From Photobacterium piscicola (GTDB lineage Bacteria; Pseudomonadota; Gammaproteobacteria; Enterobacterales; Vibrionaceae): a stretch of DNA of 53,351 nucleotides. The number at the start of each line of letters is the position of its first letter. Position 1 is the stretch's first letter. Positions 1 to 8,151 of this stretch are shown piece after piece. A program made the translations under genes and the position numbers. The stretch spans positions 1-53,351 of the forward strand of contig NZ_FUZI01000017.1 in the NCBI RefSeq assembly GCF_900166965.1. Direction: 5' to 3'. The notes under the pieces are model-generated. The model did no database searches. It was given only the letters and a program-made list of their open reading frames with translations, and had not been told where the DNA came from.

Positions 1-1025
1 TGCACACATCAACATCGCCACTATACGCAATCTGTGCGTCTAACGATGTTGCTGCAAACATGATGAAAGGCGAAAGTGGTCTATCGCTAACTAACGAAGT
101 TAACCGCGAAGCGATCATCTTCCGTCAAAACATGCGTCAACTATTCAACGATTACACCGCTGAAAACGATTGGTTCTTCAAGCCTTGGAACGCTGAAACT
201 GTTACTGAAATGAATGGTGACAAGGTTAATTTCGAGAATGCTTCTGTTGAGTCTCTAATGACTATCCAACAGAACTGGAAATTGACTCCTGGCGACAAGT
301 GGCACGGCTTTGACGAAATCGACAATGACTGGTGTATGCTTGATCCAATCAAAGTTAGCTTGCTAACTCCGGGTCTTGATGACAACGGTAACTTCCTAGA
401 AACAGGTGTTCCAGCAGCACTTGTAACTGCATACCTAGGTCGTTTCGGTATCGTACCAACACGTACTACTGACTTCCAAGTAATGTTCCTATTCTCAATG
501 GGTATTACTAAAGGTAAGCGTGACACCTTGATCAACACATTGTTGTCATTCAAGCGTCACTACGATGCCAACGCAGATATCGAAACATTACTGCCTGAGC
601 TAGTTGCTTCTGCTCCTGAAGTTTACCGCGGTCTAGGTCTTAAAGATCTTGGTAACAGAATGTTTGAATACCTAGTACGTCACAACCCAAGCCAAGTACT
701 GAACCACGCGTACTCAAGCCTTCCAGAAATGGAAGTGAAACCACGTACTGCTTACCAGTTCGTAGTGTCTGATGACGTTGAGTTAGTAGCTTCGGATAAA
801 CTTGTTGGCCGCGTTGCAGCGAACTCTGTTATTCCTTACCCACCAGGCATTCCAATGCTTATGGGTGGCGAAAACTTCGGTGACGATACAAGTCCTCAAA
901 TCCAGTACTTGAAAGCACTAGAAGCATGGGACGCTGAGTTCCCTGGTTTCGAACACGAAACTGAAGGCGCAGAAATCGAAGACGGTAAATACCACGTTCT
1001 TTGTATCAAAAAAGAAGCACTATAA
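1..1025 (+). CDS. adiA: Biodegradative arginine decarboxylase (AdiA-type), 5' end missing
   Basis: This is the C-terminal part of a class III Orn/Lys/Arg decarboxylase, a PLP enzyme that converts arginine to agmatine and CO2 and consumes a proton, usually for acid resistance with an arginine/agmatine antiporter. The frame is open from base 3, upstream of the first ATG at 60, and begins with HTSTSPLYAICASNDVAANM, so the gene starts outside the window and the PLP lysine is not visible. Seen blocks include WHGF, DPIKVSLLTPG, ETGVPAALVTAYLGR, PTRTTDFQ, SFKRHYDAN and the C-terminal FPGFEHETEG. From memory these fit AdiA better than the lysine (CadA/LdcC) or ornithine (SpeF) enzymes, but substrate is an inference. 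Codon choice is strongly biased (many CTA, GTT, GGT), suggesting high expression. An intrinsic terminator follows at 1057. Confidence 0.85.
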   Translation, partial: HTSTSPLYAICASNDVAANMMKGESGLSLTNEVNREAIIFRQNMRQLFNDYTAENDWFFKPWNAETVTEMNGDKVNFENASVESLMTIQQNWKLTPGDKWHGFDEIDNDWCMLDPIKVSLLTPGLDDNGNFLETGVPAALVTAYLGRFGIVPTRTTDFQVMFLFSMGITKGKRDTLINTLLSFKRHYDANADIETLLPELVASAPEVYRGLGLKDLGNRMFEYLVRHNPSQVLNHAYSSLPEMEVKPRTAYQFVVSDDVELVASDKLVGRVAANSVIPYPPGIPMLMGGENFGDDTSPQIQYLKALEAWDAEFPGFEHETEGAEIEDGKYHVLCIKKEAL

Positions 1026-1056
1026 TCGCCTAATACGATAATGTGACTACCCTATC

Positions 1057-1090
1057 AAATCCCTCACTGGCAACAGCGGGGGATTTTTTT
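1057..1090 (+). terminator. Intrinsic terminator after the arginine decarboxylase
   Basis: AAATCCC (1057-1063) pairs with GGGATTT (1080-1086) and the helix can extend inward. A run of seven T follows. It lies 32 bases after the stop codon. Confidence 0.8.
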
Positions 1091-1105
1091 ACGACTATCA
1101 AATGC

Positions 1106-1210
1106 GCAGGAAGTGCAGGAAGTGCAGGAAGTGCAGGAAGTGCAGGAAGTGCAGGAAGTGCAGGAAGTGCAGGAAGTGCAGGAAGTGCAGGAAGTGCAGG
1201 AAGTGCAGGA
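1106..1210. repeat. 9-bp tandem repeat (GCAGGAAGT), 11 full copies plus a partial
   Basis: Eleven exact copies of GCAGGAAGT run from 1106 to 1204, followed by GCAGGA. The array sits between two convergent terminators (adiA at 1057-1090, cold-shock gene at 1251-1280), so it lies in no evident gene. Because the unit is a multiple of three, an ORF on the minus strand runs through it as repeated Ser-Cys-Thr, but that ORF has no support. Perfect copies suggest recent slippage and a variable copy number between strains. Confidence 0.95.
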
Positions 1211-1250
1211 TATTATTAGAAAAAACTTGAGTACTAGCAATGTATAGATA

Positions 1251-1280
1251 TAAAAAATGCCGGCCTTAGCCAGCATTTTA
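1251..1280 (-). terminator. Intrinsic terminator of the first cold-shock gene
   Basis: AAAATGCCGGC (1254-1264) pairs with GCCAGCATTTT (1269-1279) with one mismatch. On the minus strand a T run follows the helix. It lies about 20 bases after the cold-shock stop codon. Confidence 0.8.
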
Positions 1281-1300
1281 TTAGCGAGTAGCGTATCGAA

Positions 1301-1516
1301 TTATAACGCGATAACGTTCGCTGCTTGTAGACCTTTTTGGCCTTGCTCAACGTCAAATGATACTTTCTGACCTTCAGCTAATGTTTTAAAGCCTTCAGAA
1401 ACGATAGCACGAAAGTGAACGAATACGTCAGCGCCGCCATTGTCTTGAGTAATGAAACCAAAACCTTTCTCTTCGTTAAACCACTTAACAGTACCGATTG
1501 TTTTTGATAATGACAT
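1301..1516 (-). CDS. CspA-family cold-shock protein
   Basis: This 71-residue single cold-shock domain (OB fold) protein binds single-stranded RNA or DNA and acts as an RNA chaperone in the cytoplasm. Visible motifs are [15 protein letters not shown] (RNP1 region, KGFGFI) and DVFVHF (RNP2), the normal family arrangement and length. The start is preceded by AAGGGACATTCA, a good ribosome binding site. It is almost identical to the second cold-shock protein at 2288-2491 except for a slightly longer N-terminus (MSLSKTIG against MSTG), so the two arose by duplication. Two small ORFs separate them. The exact Csp paralogue name cannot be assigned from sequence alone. Confidence 0.95.
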   Translation of the reverse strand: MSLSKTIGTVKWFNEEKGFGFITQDNGGADVFVHFRAIVSEGFKTLAEGQKVSFDVEQGQKGLQAANVIAL

Positions 1517-1728
1517 TGAATGTCCCTTAATTTGAATCTGAGTAAATTATCGCACACTGCAATAATCTGAAATGATAATATTCATATAAATCACTGTACT
1601 ACCCTTATACTCATAACCATACCGAATTGTTATGAAGGTGTACCATACTTATATTGTTATTAAATAATGTCATTTGGCGAGATAAGACATTTAATTAAAA
1701 TCATTTCTTAATTAAATCCCCTGGGGTA

Positions 1729-1938
1729 TTAATAAGAAATGTAGAAATTACCAATTACTTTATTGCTACTATTTGTAATGTTACCTGCCGCTGTTTTTTC
1801 ACAGTAACTAAATGATATATCAAGATTATCAACATTACCGTTAATAAGAACATGACGCTTTAATACATCACTGTTTAACTGATGGATATTGGCACTCCAA
1901 GTGCGTTGGTTTTTTACTAAATTAAAGTTTACTATCAT
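1729..1938 (-). CDS. Small hypothetical protein (69 aa)
   Basis: I do not recognise this protein. The frame is open from an ATG at 1959, but I place the start at the ATG at 1938 (MIVNFNLVKNQ...) because it is preceded by AAGAGG with 7 bases spacing, whereas the upstream ATG has no clear site. The product is polar and Asn/Ser-rich, with one Cys and no membrane segment or signal peptide. Its start overlaps by 17 bases the end of the 35-codon ORF at 1922-2029, which suggests translational coupling if both are real. It could be a chance ORF in AT-rich DNA. Confidence 0.4.
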   Translation of the reverse strand: MIVNFNLVKNQRTWSANIHQLNSDVLKRHVLINGNVDNLDISFSYCEKTAAGNITNSSNKVIGNFYISY

Positions 1939-2029
1939 TATTAACCTCTTGATTTTCATTTGTATTTACAGGGTTTTCTTGACGATTCTGTTGGAACCAA
2001 AATCGCTTACGGCCTAATGAACGAGACAT
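1922..2029 (-). CDS. Very small basic protein (35 aa), candidate
   Basis: A 35-codon ORF starts MSRSLGRKRFWFQQNRQ, with a basic, aromatic N-terminus and an Asn/Glu-rich acidic C-terminus ending NNDSKL. It is preceded by AAGGA with 5 bases spacing to ATG, a better site than many genes here. Its stop lies 17 bases inside the next small ORF. Function is unknown. The position between two cold-shock genes on the same strand makes a stress-related small protein possible, but that is only inference from context. Confidence 0.4.
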   Translation of the reverse strand: MSRSLGRKRFWFQQNRQENPVNTNENQEVNNDSKL

Positions 2030-2240
2030 AAGTATCCTTAGTTTTTTTACTAGCAGAAAAATATTCAGATGATAAAAGGCATCTAACATTATTCATGCTA
2101 ATTAAGTATTTAAATTTTTATTTATAATAAAGTAACGAAGTAAATATGAACGTAACGACAAATACAGAAGCAGATGTTGGAAGTGTTTTATATTTCGATG
2201 ATATTGTATAAATAATTTTTAAGTTAAAATGGGTGTTATT

Positions 2241-2284
2241 AAAAGTGACGCAAACGGTACTGCGACCATTTGCGTCGACTTAAA
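2241..2284 (-). terminator. Intrinsic terminator of the second cold-shock gene
   Basis: AAGTGACGCAAA pairs with TTTGCGTCGACTT across a 14-base loop (one bulged base). On the minus strand the helix is followed by a short T tract. It begins a few bases after the stop codon at 2288. Confidence 0.75.
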
Positions 2285-2287
2285 ATA

Positions 2288-2491
2288 TTATAAAGCTACA
2301 ACGTTTGCAGCTTGAAGACCTTTTTGGCCTTGCTCTACTTCAAAAGACACTTTTTGGCCTTCAGCAAGAGTTTTGAAACCTTCAGATGCGATTGCACGGA
2401 AGTGAACGAATACGTCAGCGCCGCCATTATCTTGAGTAATGAAGCCGAAACCTTTCTCTTCGTTGAACCACTTAACGATACCAGTAGACAT
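2288..2491 (-). CDS. CspA-family cold-shock protein
   Basis: This is a 67-residue nucleic-acid-binding cold-shock domain protein with the KGFGFI and DVFVHF motifs and the [14 protein letters not shown] start typical of CspA relatives. It differs from the copy at 1301-1516 by only a handful of residues (for example A for V in RAIASEG, E for D in SFEVEQ). AAGGGACACATT precedes the ATG. A good sigma-70 promoter at 2689-2717 implies a 5' leader of about 190 bases, similar in scale to the long thermosensing leader of E. coli cspA, so post-transcriptional cold induction is a reasonable inference. Confidence 0.95.
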
Positions 2492-2688
2492 AATGTGTCC
2501 CTTAATTTTGATTAAAATTCATAAAAAATTAAACGCGAATAAATCACGATGCGCTGAAAGCTTGAATTATTGAATGTGACGATGAAGCTAAGGGAAACAC
2601 TAAGGAATGCAACAATAACGAAGATATTCTGAGGGTTTTTCTTTTACTTGATGTTTTCATTAATAACTCTGAACAACAGAGCACCGAC

Positions 2689-2717
2689 ATTATTATGTGG
2701 TTAGCAATTATTGTAAA
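2689..2717 (-). promoter_or_regulatory. Probable sigma-70 promoter of the second cold-shock gene
   Basis: On the minus strand TTTACA (2712-2717) and AATAAT (2689-2694) are separated by exactly 17 bases, each one mismatch from consensus. Transcription would begin near 2682 and give a leader of about 190 bases. The region 2492-2873 holds this promoter, the leader and an inverted repeat, and no gene. Confidence 0.55.
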
Positions 2718-2759
2718 GATTTATTTTTTGATAATTATTGAAATAACAATTAACCACAT

Positions 2760-2800
2760 GATATTACTTGGTAAATATTTAATCACTACCAAGCAATATC
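2760..2800. repeat. Inverted repeat between cold-shock and flavoprotein genes
   Basis: GATATTACTTGGTA (2760-2773) and TACCAAGCAATATC (2787-2800) can pair over 14 positions with one mismatch. There is no T run after the helix in either direction, so it is not a standard terminator. It may still end or stabilise the flavoprotein transcript, which stops 74 bases away. Confidence 0.6.
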
Positions 2801-2873
2801 AATAAAAAAACACCACTTTGGATAAAATTTGAATCTTTTTCAGAACTCAACAGATAACATTGTCGCTTAAAAA

Positions 2874-4061
2874 TTATGCATTTTGACCAGCAACATAACC
2901 TGAACTCCATGCCCATTGGAAGTTGTAACCACCCAACCAACCACTAACATCCATCACTTCACCAGCAAAAAACAGCCCTTTAATCCGCTTCGATTCCATG
3001 GTTTTTGATGATAATTCATCTGTATCAACGCCACCAAGGGTCACTTCAGCAGTGCGATAGCCTTCGGTGCCATTAGGTGCAATATTCCAGTGATGGAAAT
3101 AGGTGGCTAACTGCTCAAACTCTTTATGATCAAGCTGCTTTAGCGGTTTATCTATAATGTCGCCACGAGTGATCAATACTTCAATTAAACGCTTAGGCAA
3201 CAGACGAGATAACGTATTTTTTATACTTTGATTTGGATGCTGATCTCGTAATTGAAGTAACGTTTCAGCCAGATTAAGCGTTGGTAATAAATCAATACTT
3301 ACCTTTTGTCCTGGCAACCAATACGAAGATATTTGTAGGACCACAGGGCCAGATAAGCCACGGTGAGTAAACAGTAAATTCTCTTTAAAGCTAGTTCCGT
3401 CTTCGGTCGTAATCACTGCAGGCACTGCGATACCCGATAGCTCTTCAAAAGCGTCTTTATCTTGCTTATGCAGTGTAAATGGCACTAATCCTGCTGTGGT
3501 TGGCACCATTTTTAAACCAAACTGTGCTGCAATTTGATAGCCAAATGGGGTCGCACCTAATTTAGGCATCGACAAGCCCCCTGTCGCCACCACCAGCGAT
3601 TCACAGCTGATCGTTTCACCGTTAACATTCAAACTAAACCCAGTCTCTAATTGGGTAATCGCACTGATGTCAGTTTGGTAACGTAAACTGATATTAGGCA
3701 TATCACATTCAGCCACCAACATTTTGACAATGTCTTTTGCGGAATCTAAGCAAAATAATTGCCCATGATCACGCTCTTCATAATCAATTTCATGCTGACA
3801 AACTAACCCAATAAAGTCCCATTGGCTGTATTGTGACAATGCTGATTTAACAAAATGGGGATTACGGCAAACATAATTATTAGCAGCAACATCATTATTG
3901 GTAAAATTACAGCGACCACCACCTGAAATTAAAATTTTACGACCAGGTTTTTTACCGTGATCTAGCACAAGCACTGAGCGTCCGCGCTTGCCTGCTGTAG
4001 CTGCGCACATTAAGCCGGCAGCACCTGCACCAATAATTACTACATCATATTTGTTCGCCAT
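2874..4061 (-). CDS. HI0933/YhiN-family NAD(P)/FAD-dependent oxidoreductase
   Basis: This is a flavoprotein of the HI0933/BaiN group, 395 residues, of unknown physiological substrate. An N-terminal dinucleotide-binding motif IIGAGAAGLMCA is followed by KKPGRKILISGGGRCNFTN, the family hallmark, and the C-terminus has GGVDTDEL and FAGEVMDVSGWLGGYNFQWA, which completes the FAD site. I start it at the ATG (MANKYD); a TTG three codons upstream at 4070 (TTG-AAA-TCC) could be used with AAAGG four bases away, so the start is uncertain by three residues. It appears to be a single-gene unit. Confidence 0.9.
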   Translation of the reverse strand: MANKYDVVIIGAGAAGLMCAATAGKRGRSVLVLDHGKKPGRKILISGGGRCNFTNNDVAANNYVCRNPHFVKSALSQYSQWDFIGLVCQHEIDYEERDHGQLFCLDSAKDIVKMLVAECDMPNISLRYQTDISAITQLETGFSLNVNGETISCESLVVATGGLSMPKLGATPFGYQIAAQFGLKMVPTTAGLVPFTLHKQDKDAFEELSGIAVPAVITTEDGTSFKENLLFTHRGLSGPVVLQISSYWLPGQKVSIDLLPTLNLAETLLQLRDQHPNQSIKNTLSRLLPKRLIEVLITRGDIIDKPLKQLDHKEFEQLATYFHHWNIAPNGTEGYRTAEVTLGGVDTDELSSKTMESKRIKGLFFAGEVMDVSGWLGGYNFQWAWSSGYVAGQNA

Positions 4062-4098
4062 GGATTTCAATCAGCCTTTAATGTCACTAAATAAACGC

Positions 4099-4129
4099 AA
4101 AAAGGATGCTAACAGTTAGCATCCTTTTT
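4099..4129 (-). terminator. Intrinsic terminator, probably for the MscS-type gene
   Basis: AAAAAGGATGCTAAC is followed after one base by its exact complement GTTAGCATCCTTTTT. The symmetric A and T runs would let it work in both directions. The leftward gene ending at 4208 is the obvious user. Confidence 0.8.
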
Positions 4130-4207
4130 CTATTGTTACGGCTATTTTACCTGCCTCTTAGCCCAATACCAACAGCTATCCCACCACAACGATTTATTCG
4201 ATTAAAA

Positions 4208-5317
4208 TCAAGCTTGTTGATGACAATCTATCGACGTTAATGCCGTCACCGCAGCGGTTGGCATATCTAAGGTCGTGGTTGGGAACGCAAAATCAGCCCC
4301 ATGAGCATGAACAATCTCAACAATTTTAAGCATCACATCTTGCTGAACCGCTTTGTATTTGACCCAATCAACGGTTTTAGTAAAGGTGTACACCAAAATA
4401 TTCAGTGACGATGGTCCGTAAGTGTCAAAACTCACAATCAAGGTTTGGCGTGTTTCAATATCGGCATGGTTTTGGAGCATTTTTTTTATATCATCAACCA
4501 CCAGCCCCACAACCGCCGCATCGCAATAACGTAAACCAACACTTTGTTTAATACGACGGTTCTGCATTCGTGAGGCGTTTTCTACCACTACCGAGCTAAA
4601 AACTGAATTAGGGACGTACAACGGCCGTTTATCAAAAGTGCGAATCACCGTCATACGAAACCCTATTCGCTCAATCGTTCCTTCAATTTGGCGATCAGGA
4701 CTGCGAATCCAATCGCCCACTTTAAAGGGACGATCAAAATAAATCATCATGCCACCAAAGAAATTCGCCAATAAATCTTTGGCTGCCATACCGACCACTA
4801 AACCACCGACACCACCAAAGGTCAGCAAACCCGACAAACTTAAACCGAAGTTTTGCATCACAATTAAGCTACTCAATACCATTACAATTAAGCGTAATAT
4901 TTTTGAAATAGCGGTGACGGTAGTAGCATCTCGATGTGGGCGATTATCTAAAATGGTTTGTTCAATATTGGTGATCAATCGCATCAGAATCCAAATAAAG
5001 ACCCCGACCAATAGTAAGTGGCGTAATAAAGCCAAGAAGCCACTTGAATAAGAAGTGATGTTATCAACCATAATGCCTAATGACATTAACCCAGGCCACA
5101 CCCAAATACACAATGAAACAGGGGCTCGAACGGCATCAATTAACGCATCATCCCAAATAAAATGGGTTTTACTCGCTATGGTTGCTAATCGACGTGAAAG
5201 TAATAACCACCCGCACCATAATAATGTGCTTAACAGCAGCAACAAGCCGATGTTATACATCCAATTAACAGAGGCACCTTTTTCAAGTGATGACCACCAA
5301 ACGACAAATTGATCCAT
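4208..5317 (-). CDS. MscS-family mechanosensitive channel (YnaI-like)
   Basis: The 369-residue inner-membrane protein is a small-conductance mechanosensitive channel that releases solutes on osmotic downshock. Hydrophobic segments lie near residues 20-42, 65-85 and 95-115, followed by the pore region [20 protein letters not shown] and [21 protein letters not shown], then the cytoplasmic beta domain ([32 protein letters not shown]). Conservation through [13 protein letters not shown] at the end resembles E. coli YnaI from memory, more than MscS itself. It stands alone, between the flavoprotein and uspB, with its own terminator. Start chosen at the only strong ATG; a larger channel relative is excluded by length. 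Confidence 0.9.
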   Translation of the reverse strand: MDQFVVWWSSLEKGASVNWMYNIGLLLLLSTLLWCGWLLLSRRLATIASKTHFIWDDALIDAVRAPVSLCIWVWPGLMSLGIMVDNITSYSSGFLALLRHLLLVGVFIWILMRLITNIEQTILDNRPHRDATTVTAISKILRLIVMVLSSLIVMQNFGLSLSGLLTFGGVGGLVVGMAAKDLLANFFGGMMIYFDRPFKVGDWIRSPDRQIEGTIERIGFRMTVIRTFDKRPLYVPNSVFSSVVVENASRMQNRRIKQSVGLRYCDAAVVGLVVDDIKKMLQNHADIETRQTLIVSFDTYGPSSLNILVYTFTKTVDWVKYKAVQQDVMLKIVEIVHAHGADFAFPTTTLDMPTAAVTALTSIDCHQQA

Positions 5318-5415
5318 AGCGACATTGTTCCGATACTAAATAGTAATAAGTGAAGTGACATTGATAAGCTATAACTATATCAAATGAATGATATAACACT
5401 GAATAAGGGTATCGC

Positions 5416-5443
5416 AAAGAAAGTGTCACTAGGAAAGTGACAC
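5416..5443 (-). terminator. Intrinsic terminator of uspB
   Basis: A perfect 8-bp helix, GTGTCACT (5423-5430) with AGTGACAC (5436-5443), has a 5-base loop. On the minus strand it is followed by TTTCTTT. It lies 20 bases beyond the uspB stop codon. Confidence 0.75.
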
Positions 5444-5462
5444 CTAGGCAGAGAGCGCTCTT

Positions 5463-5801
5463 TTAAAGCCCGAGAAAGGCCACGGCAAAAATAGCCACAA
5501 AAAAGGTAATCATAAAGGTACTCGCCAAGATAAATAATTTACGAACTTTCATGCACTTAGCCATAAATAGCGGATCGTGATGTTTTTTATACTGTTGGCT
5601 ACGAATGTAATGAAATAAGCGAATTTGTTTACTGACATTACCTTGTGACGAAAAAAAACCACGCCCGTCAACTTGCTGATATAACAACGGATCGCAGTCT
5701 CGCATCACGACTAACAAAGAACGTAATGTACTGATATATCGACAAGTGTTAACGGTTGCTACCAAAAAAATCGCAACCAAAAGTGCATCACCACTGATCA
5801 T
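5463..5801 (-). CDS. uspB: Universal stress protein B
   Basis: UspB is a small inner-membrane protein linked in E. coli to stationary phase and ethanol resistance; its molecular role is unknown. The 112 residues match the family length. There is an N-terminal membrane segment (about 5-20), the conserved block LRSLLVVMRDCDPLLYQQVDGRGFF, then a polar loop and a C-terminal membrane segment (about 90-110). AGAGGGGATAACT precedes the ATG. It lies downstream of ftnA on the same strand with uspA divergent beyond, an arrangement I recall as common in vibrios. The ftnA terminator between them suggests separate transcripts. Confidence 0.92.
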   Translation of the reverse strand: MISGDALLVAIFLVATVNTCRYISTLRSLLVVMRDCDPLLYQQVDGRGFFSSQGNVSKQIRLFHYIRSQQYKKHHDPLFMAKCMKVRKLFILASTFMITFFVAIFAVAFLGL

Positions 5802-5834
5802 AGTTATCCCCTCTTAATGTCACGCACTTATAGG

Positions 5835-5863
5835 GATAAAAGGGGCGGTATTATCACGCCCCC
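5835..5863 (-). terminator. Intrinsic terminator of ftnA
   Basis: GGGGCG (5842-5847) pairs with CGCCCC (5857-5862). On the minus strand the helix is followed by TTTTAT. It sits 10 bases after the ftnA stop. Confidence 0.75.
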
Positions 5864-5872
5864 TGAACCACT

Positions 5873-6403
5873 TTAAGCTTGTGAGTCCATGACTGATGTT
5901 GGTGCTGACTCGCCTTTAGCCATTGCAGCTAAATCTTTATCAATAAAGAATAGCGCTTTACCATCTTCACCAACTAATTCAATTTTATCTAAAATGCCTT
6001 TGAATAATTTCTCTTCTTCGTGCTGCTCTGACACATACCACTGTAAGAAATTAAACGTTGAATAATCTTGAGTAGAAAATGCAACGTGAGCTAATTCATT
6101 AATTTTTTTTGTGATAAGTTGTTCATGCTCATAAGTTTCACGAAATACATTACCAAGAGAAGCAAACTCATGCTTTGGTGCTTCAATGGTACCTAGAATC
6201 GGTAACGCACCGGTTTCACTCACATAAGTAAACAAACGTTGCATATGCTCCATCTCTTCAGCAGCATGTACACGTAAGAACGCAGCGGCACCTTCAAAAC
6301 CTTTATCTTCACACCACGCACTCATTTGTAGGTATAAATTTGAAGAAAAGAACTCTAAATTAATTTGCTCGTTAAGATTTTCAACCATTGCCTTGGCTAA
6401 CAT
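5873..6403 (-). CDS. ftnA: Bacterial non-haem ferritin FtnA
   Basis: FtnA forms a 24-subunit cage that oxidises Fe(II) and stores it as ferric mineral in the cytoplasm. The 176-residue four-helix protein keeps the ferroxidase residues at the expected numbers: E17, E50, H53, E94, Q127 and E130. It lacks the Met haem ligand region of bacterioferritin. The ribosome binding site is CAGGAGT upstream of the ATG. It is divergent from uspA across a 254-base gap and upstream of uspB. No Fur box could be asserted by eye. Confidence 0.95.
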   Translation of the reverse strand: MLAKAMVENLNEQINLEFFSSNLYLQMSAWCEDKGFEGAAAFLRVHAAEEMEHMQRLFTYVSETGALPILGTIEAPKHEFASLGNVFRETYEHEQLITKKINELAHVAFSTQDYSTFNFLQWYVSEQHEEEKLFKGILDKIELVGEDGKALFFIDKDLAAMAKGESAPTSVMDSQA

Positions 6404-6657
6404 TGCACTACTCCTGTTTGTTTAAGTGTAATCAAGACATTGTCACTGTGCATTGTTAAGAATGCAACAAATGAACAAAACGTCCTTAATAAAGGAACGA
6501 CTATTAGTATAAACCACTAAAATAACAATAAAAACGGCTCAACGTTTACGAAAAATAATTAACCATTTCGTAATCTATAGATGCGATCTAATCGATATTT
6601 TTAAGTGTAGACCAGTGCTAACATAGACCATTATTATATGGTTATGGAAGATAAGTG

Positions 6658-7080
6658 ATGGTTTATAAACATATTATCGCTGCTATCGATCTTTCTGAAG
6701 ATAGCGTCTATCTCGTCAATAAAGCAGCTAAATTAGCGCAATCATTGAATGCTAAACTATCACTGGTTCACATCGATGTTGATTATGCTGATCTCTACAC
6801 TGGCTTGATTGATATTAACTTAGCAGAAATGCACGAACGTGCTGAAAGCGATGCTCAAACTCGATTACATGAGCTTGCAAATAATGCGGGTTACCCTGTT
6901 GCTCACACCTTAGTGGGTAGCGGTGATTTAAGTGAAGAAATTTGTAGCACTATCAAAGATCTTAACGTTGATTTAGTCATTTGTGGTCATCATCAAGATT
7001 TCTGGAGTAAAATTTTATCATCGACTCGTCAACTTATTAGCCGCACTCCGGTTGATTTATTGATCGTACCGCTAAAATAA
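6658..7080 (+). CDS. uspA: Universal stress protein A
   Basis: This is a 140-residue cytoplasmic UspA-family protein, a stress and stationary-phase factor with an alpha/beta nucleotide-binding-like fold. It begins MVYKHIIAAIDLSEDS, matching the family opening, and keeps the VHIDVDYADLYTGL and DLVICGHH blocks near the C-terminus. I start at the ATG at 6658, preceded by GGAAG with suitable spacing, instead of the adjacent GTG at 6655. It belongs to the UspA type that lacks the G-2x-G-9x-G(S/T) ATP site of the UspFG group, as the C-terminal segment reads GHHQDFWSKILSS. Its neighbours ftnA and uspB are on the other strand. Confidence 0.93.
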   Translation: MVYKHIIAAIDLSEDSVYLVNKAAKLAQSLNAKLSLVHIDVDYADLYTGLIDINLAEMHERAESDAQTRLHELANNAGYPVAHTLVGSGDLSEEICSTIKDLNVDLVICGHHQDFWSKILSSTRQLISRTPVDLLIVPLK

Positions 7081-7093
7081 CTCATCATAAATA

Positions 7094-7120
7094 TAGCAGT
7101 CGTTGTTATAACGACTGCTA
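7094..7120 (+). terminator. Hairpin after uspA, possible terminator
   Basis: TAGCAGTCGTT (7094-7104) pairs perfectly with AACGACTGCTA (7110-7120). No T run follows, so it may be a transcript-stabilising hairpin or act with other factors. Confidence 0.45.
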
Positions 7121-7216
7121 CTCGTCGTCACGATAGCATACTGTCATTATCATATTCTTCATCGCACAATTTAGTTACACTGCTGTTATCCCCTCTCAAT
7201 ACACCCAGTTGCAACA

Positions 7217-8104
7217 ATGAAATACTTATCATTAATAACCCTATTATGGGCATTTTCGTTTAGCTTAATTGGCGTTTATCTTGCTGGTCAAGTTGATGCT
7301 TGGTTCTCAGTTTTAACCCGCGTTTGTCTCGCTACACTCGTTTTTATACCGTTTTTACGTACTAAACATCTACACTCGAAGCTTGCCATCAAATTAATGG
7401 TCGTCGGCGCGTTTCAACTTGGGCTAATGTATTGCTTTTATTACCAATCGTTCTTGTATTTAACCGTCCCAGAAGTGCTACTGTTTACAATTTTCACCCC
7501 CATTTATGTCACTCTGATTTATGACGCATTACATAAACAATTTTCACCATGGTATTTACTGAGTGCGGTGATCGCAGTGATTGGGGCGGCGGTGATTAAA
7601 TTTGAAGGGATTAACCAACACTTCATTATTGGTTTTTTCATTGTTCAAGGCGCAAACCTGTGCTTTGCGATTGGCCAAGTTGGCTATAAACGCATAATTG
7701 AACAAGAACAAACGGATATACCACAACATACCGTGTTTGGCTGGTTTTATTTAGGCGCGGTATGTGTCGCTGTGCCAATGTATTTATTGTTTGGTAATAG
7801 TGCCAAATTACCCACAACATCATTACAGTGGGGAATTTTAACCTACCTCGGTGTGATTGCTTCTGGACTGGGATATTTCATTTGGAACAAAGGCGCGACA
7901 ATGGTCAATGCTGGCGCATTAGCGATCATGAATAATGCTTTAGTGCCTGCCGGTTTAATCGTTAACTTGGTGATTTGGAACCATGATGTCGACTATCCAC
8001 GACTCATTATTGGTGGCGGGATTATTCTATTATCACTGTGGTTTAATGAAACATGGGTTAAACAAAAAGTTGCTACCCAACGCGCATTAGCTCTCAAAAA
8101 ATAG
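7217..8104 (+). CDS. EamA/DMT-family transporter
   Basis: The 295-residue integral membrane protein has about ten hydrophobic segments in two repeated halves, as in the drug/metabolite transporter superfamily (EamA domains). The first half begins MKYLSLITLLWAFSFSLIGV and includes RVCLATLVFIPF and VPEVLLFTIFTPIYV; the second has GYFIWNKGATMVNAGALAIMNN, a typical second EamA signature. Substrate is unknown; relatives are annotated as carboxylate, amino acid or amine exporters, which cannot be judged here. It is monocistronic, ending in a shared bidirectional terminator with fre. No clear ribosome binding site was seen beyond CAACA before the ATG, so the start is moderately sure. Confidence 0.85.
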   Translation: MKYLSLITLLWAFSFSLIGVYLAGQVDAWFSVLTRVCLATLVFIPFLRTKHLHSKLAIKLMVVGAFQLGLMYCFYYQSFLYLTVPEVLLFTIFTPIYVTLIYDALHKQFSPWYLLSAVIAVIGAAVIKFEGINQHFIIGFFIVQGANLCFAIGQVGYKRIIEQEQTDIPQHTVFGWFYLGAVCVAVPMYLLFGNSAKLPTTSLQWGILTYLGVIASGLGYFIWNKGATMVNAGALAIMNNALVPAGLIVNLVIWNHDVDYPRLIIGGGIILLSLWFNETWVKQKVATQRALALKK

Positions 8105-8111
8105 TCACAAA

Positions 8112-8134
8112 AAAGGCGCGATTATCGCGCCTTT
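8112..8134. terminator. Bidirectional terminator between the EamA gene and fre
   Basis: AAAGGCGCG pairs perfectly with CGCGCCTTT across a 5-base loop, flanked by A and T runs. Convergent genes end on both sides. Confidence 0.85.
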
Positions 8135-8151
8135 CTCATACGATTGATGCG

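Noticed and set aside
1064..1276. Minus-strand ORF encoding repeated Ser-Cys-Thr
   Set aside because: It exists only because the 9-bp repeat has a length divisible by three, spans two terminators and has no ribosome site.
2146..2211. 21-codon plus-strand ORF (MNVTTNTEADVG...)
   Set aside because: Weak ribosome site, very short, and opposite to the local gene direction.
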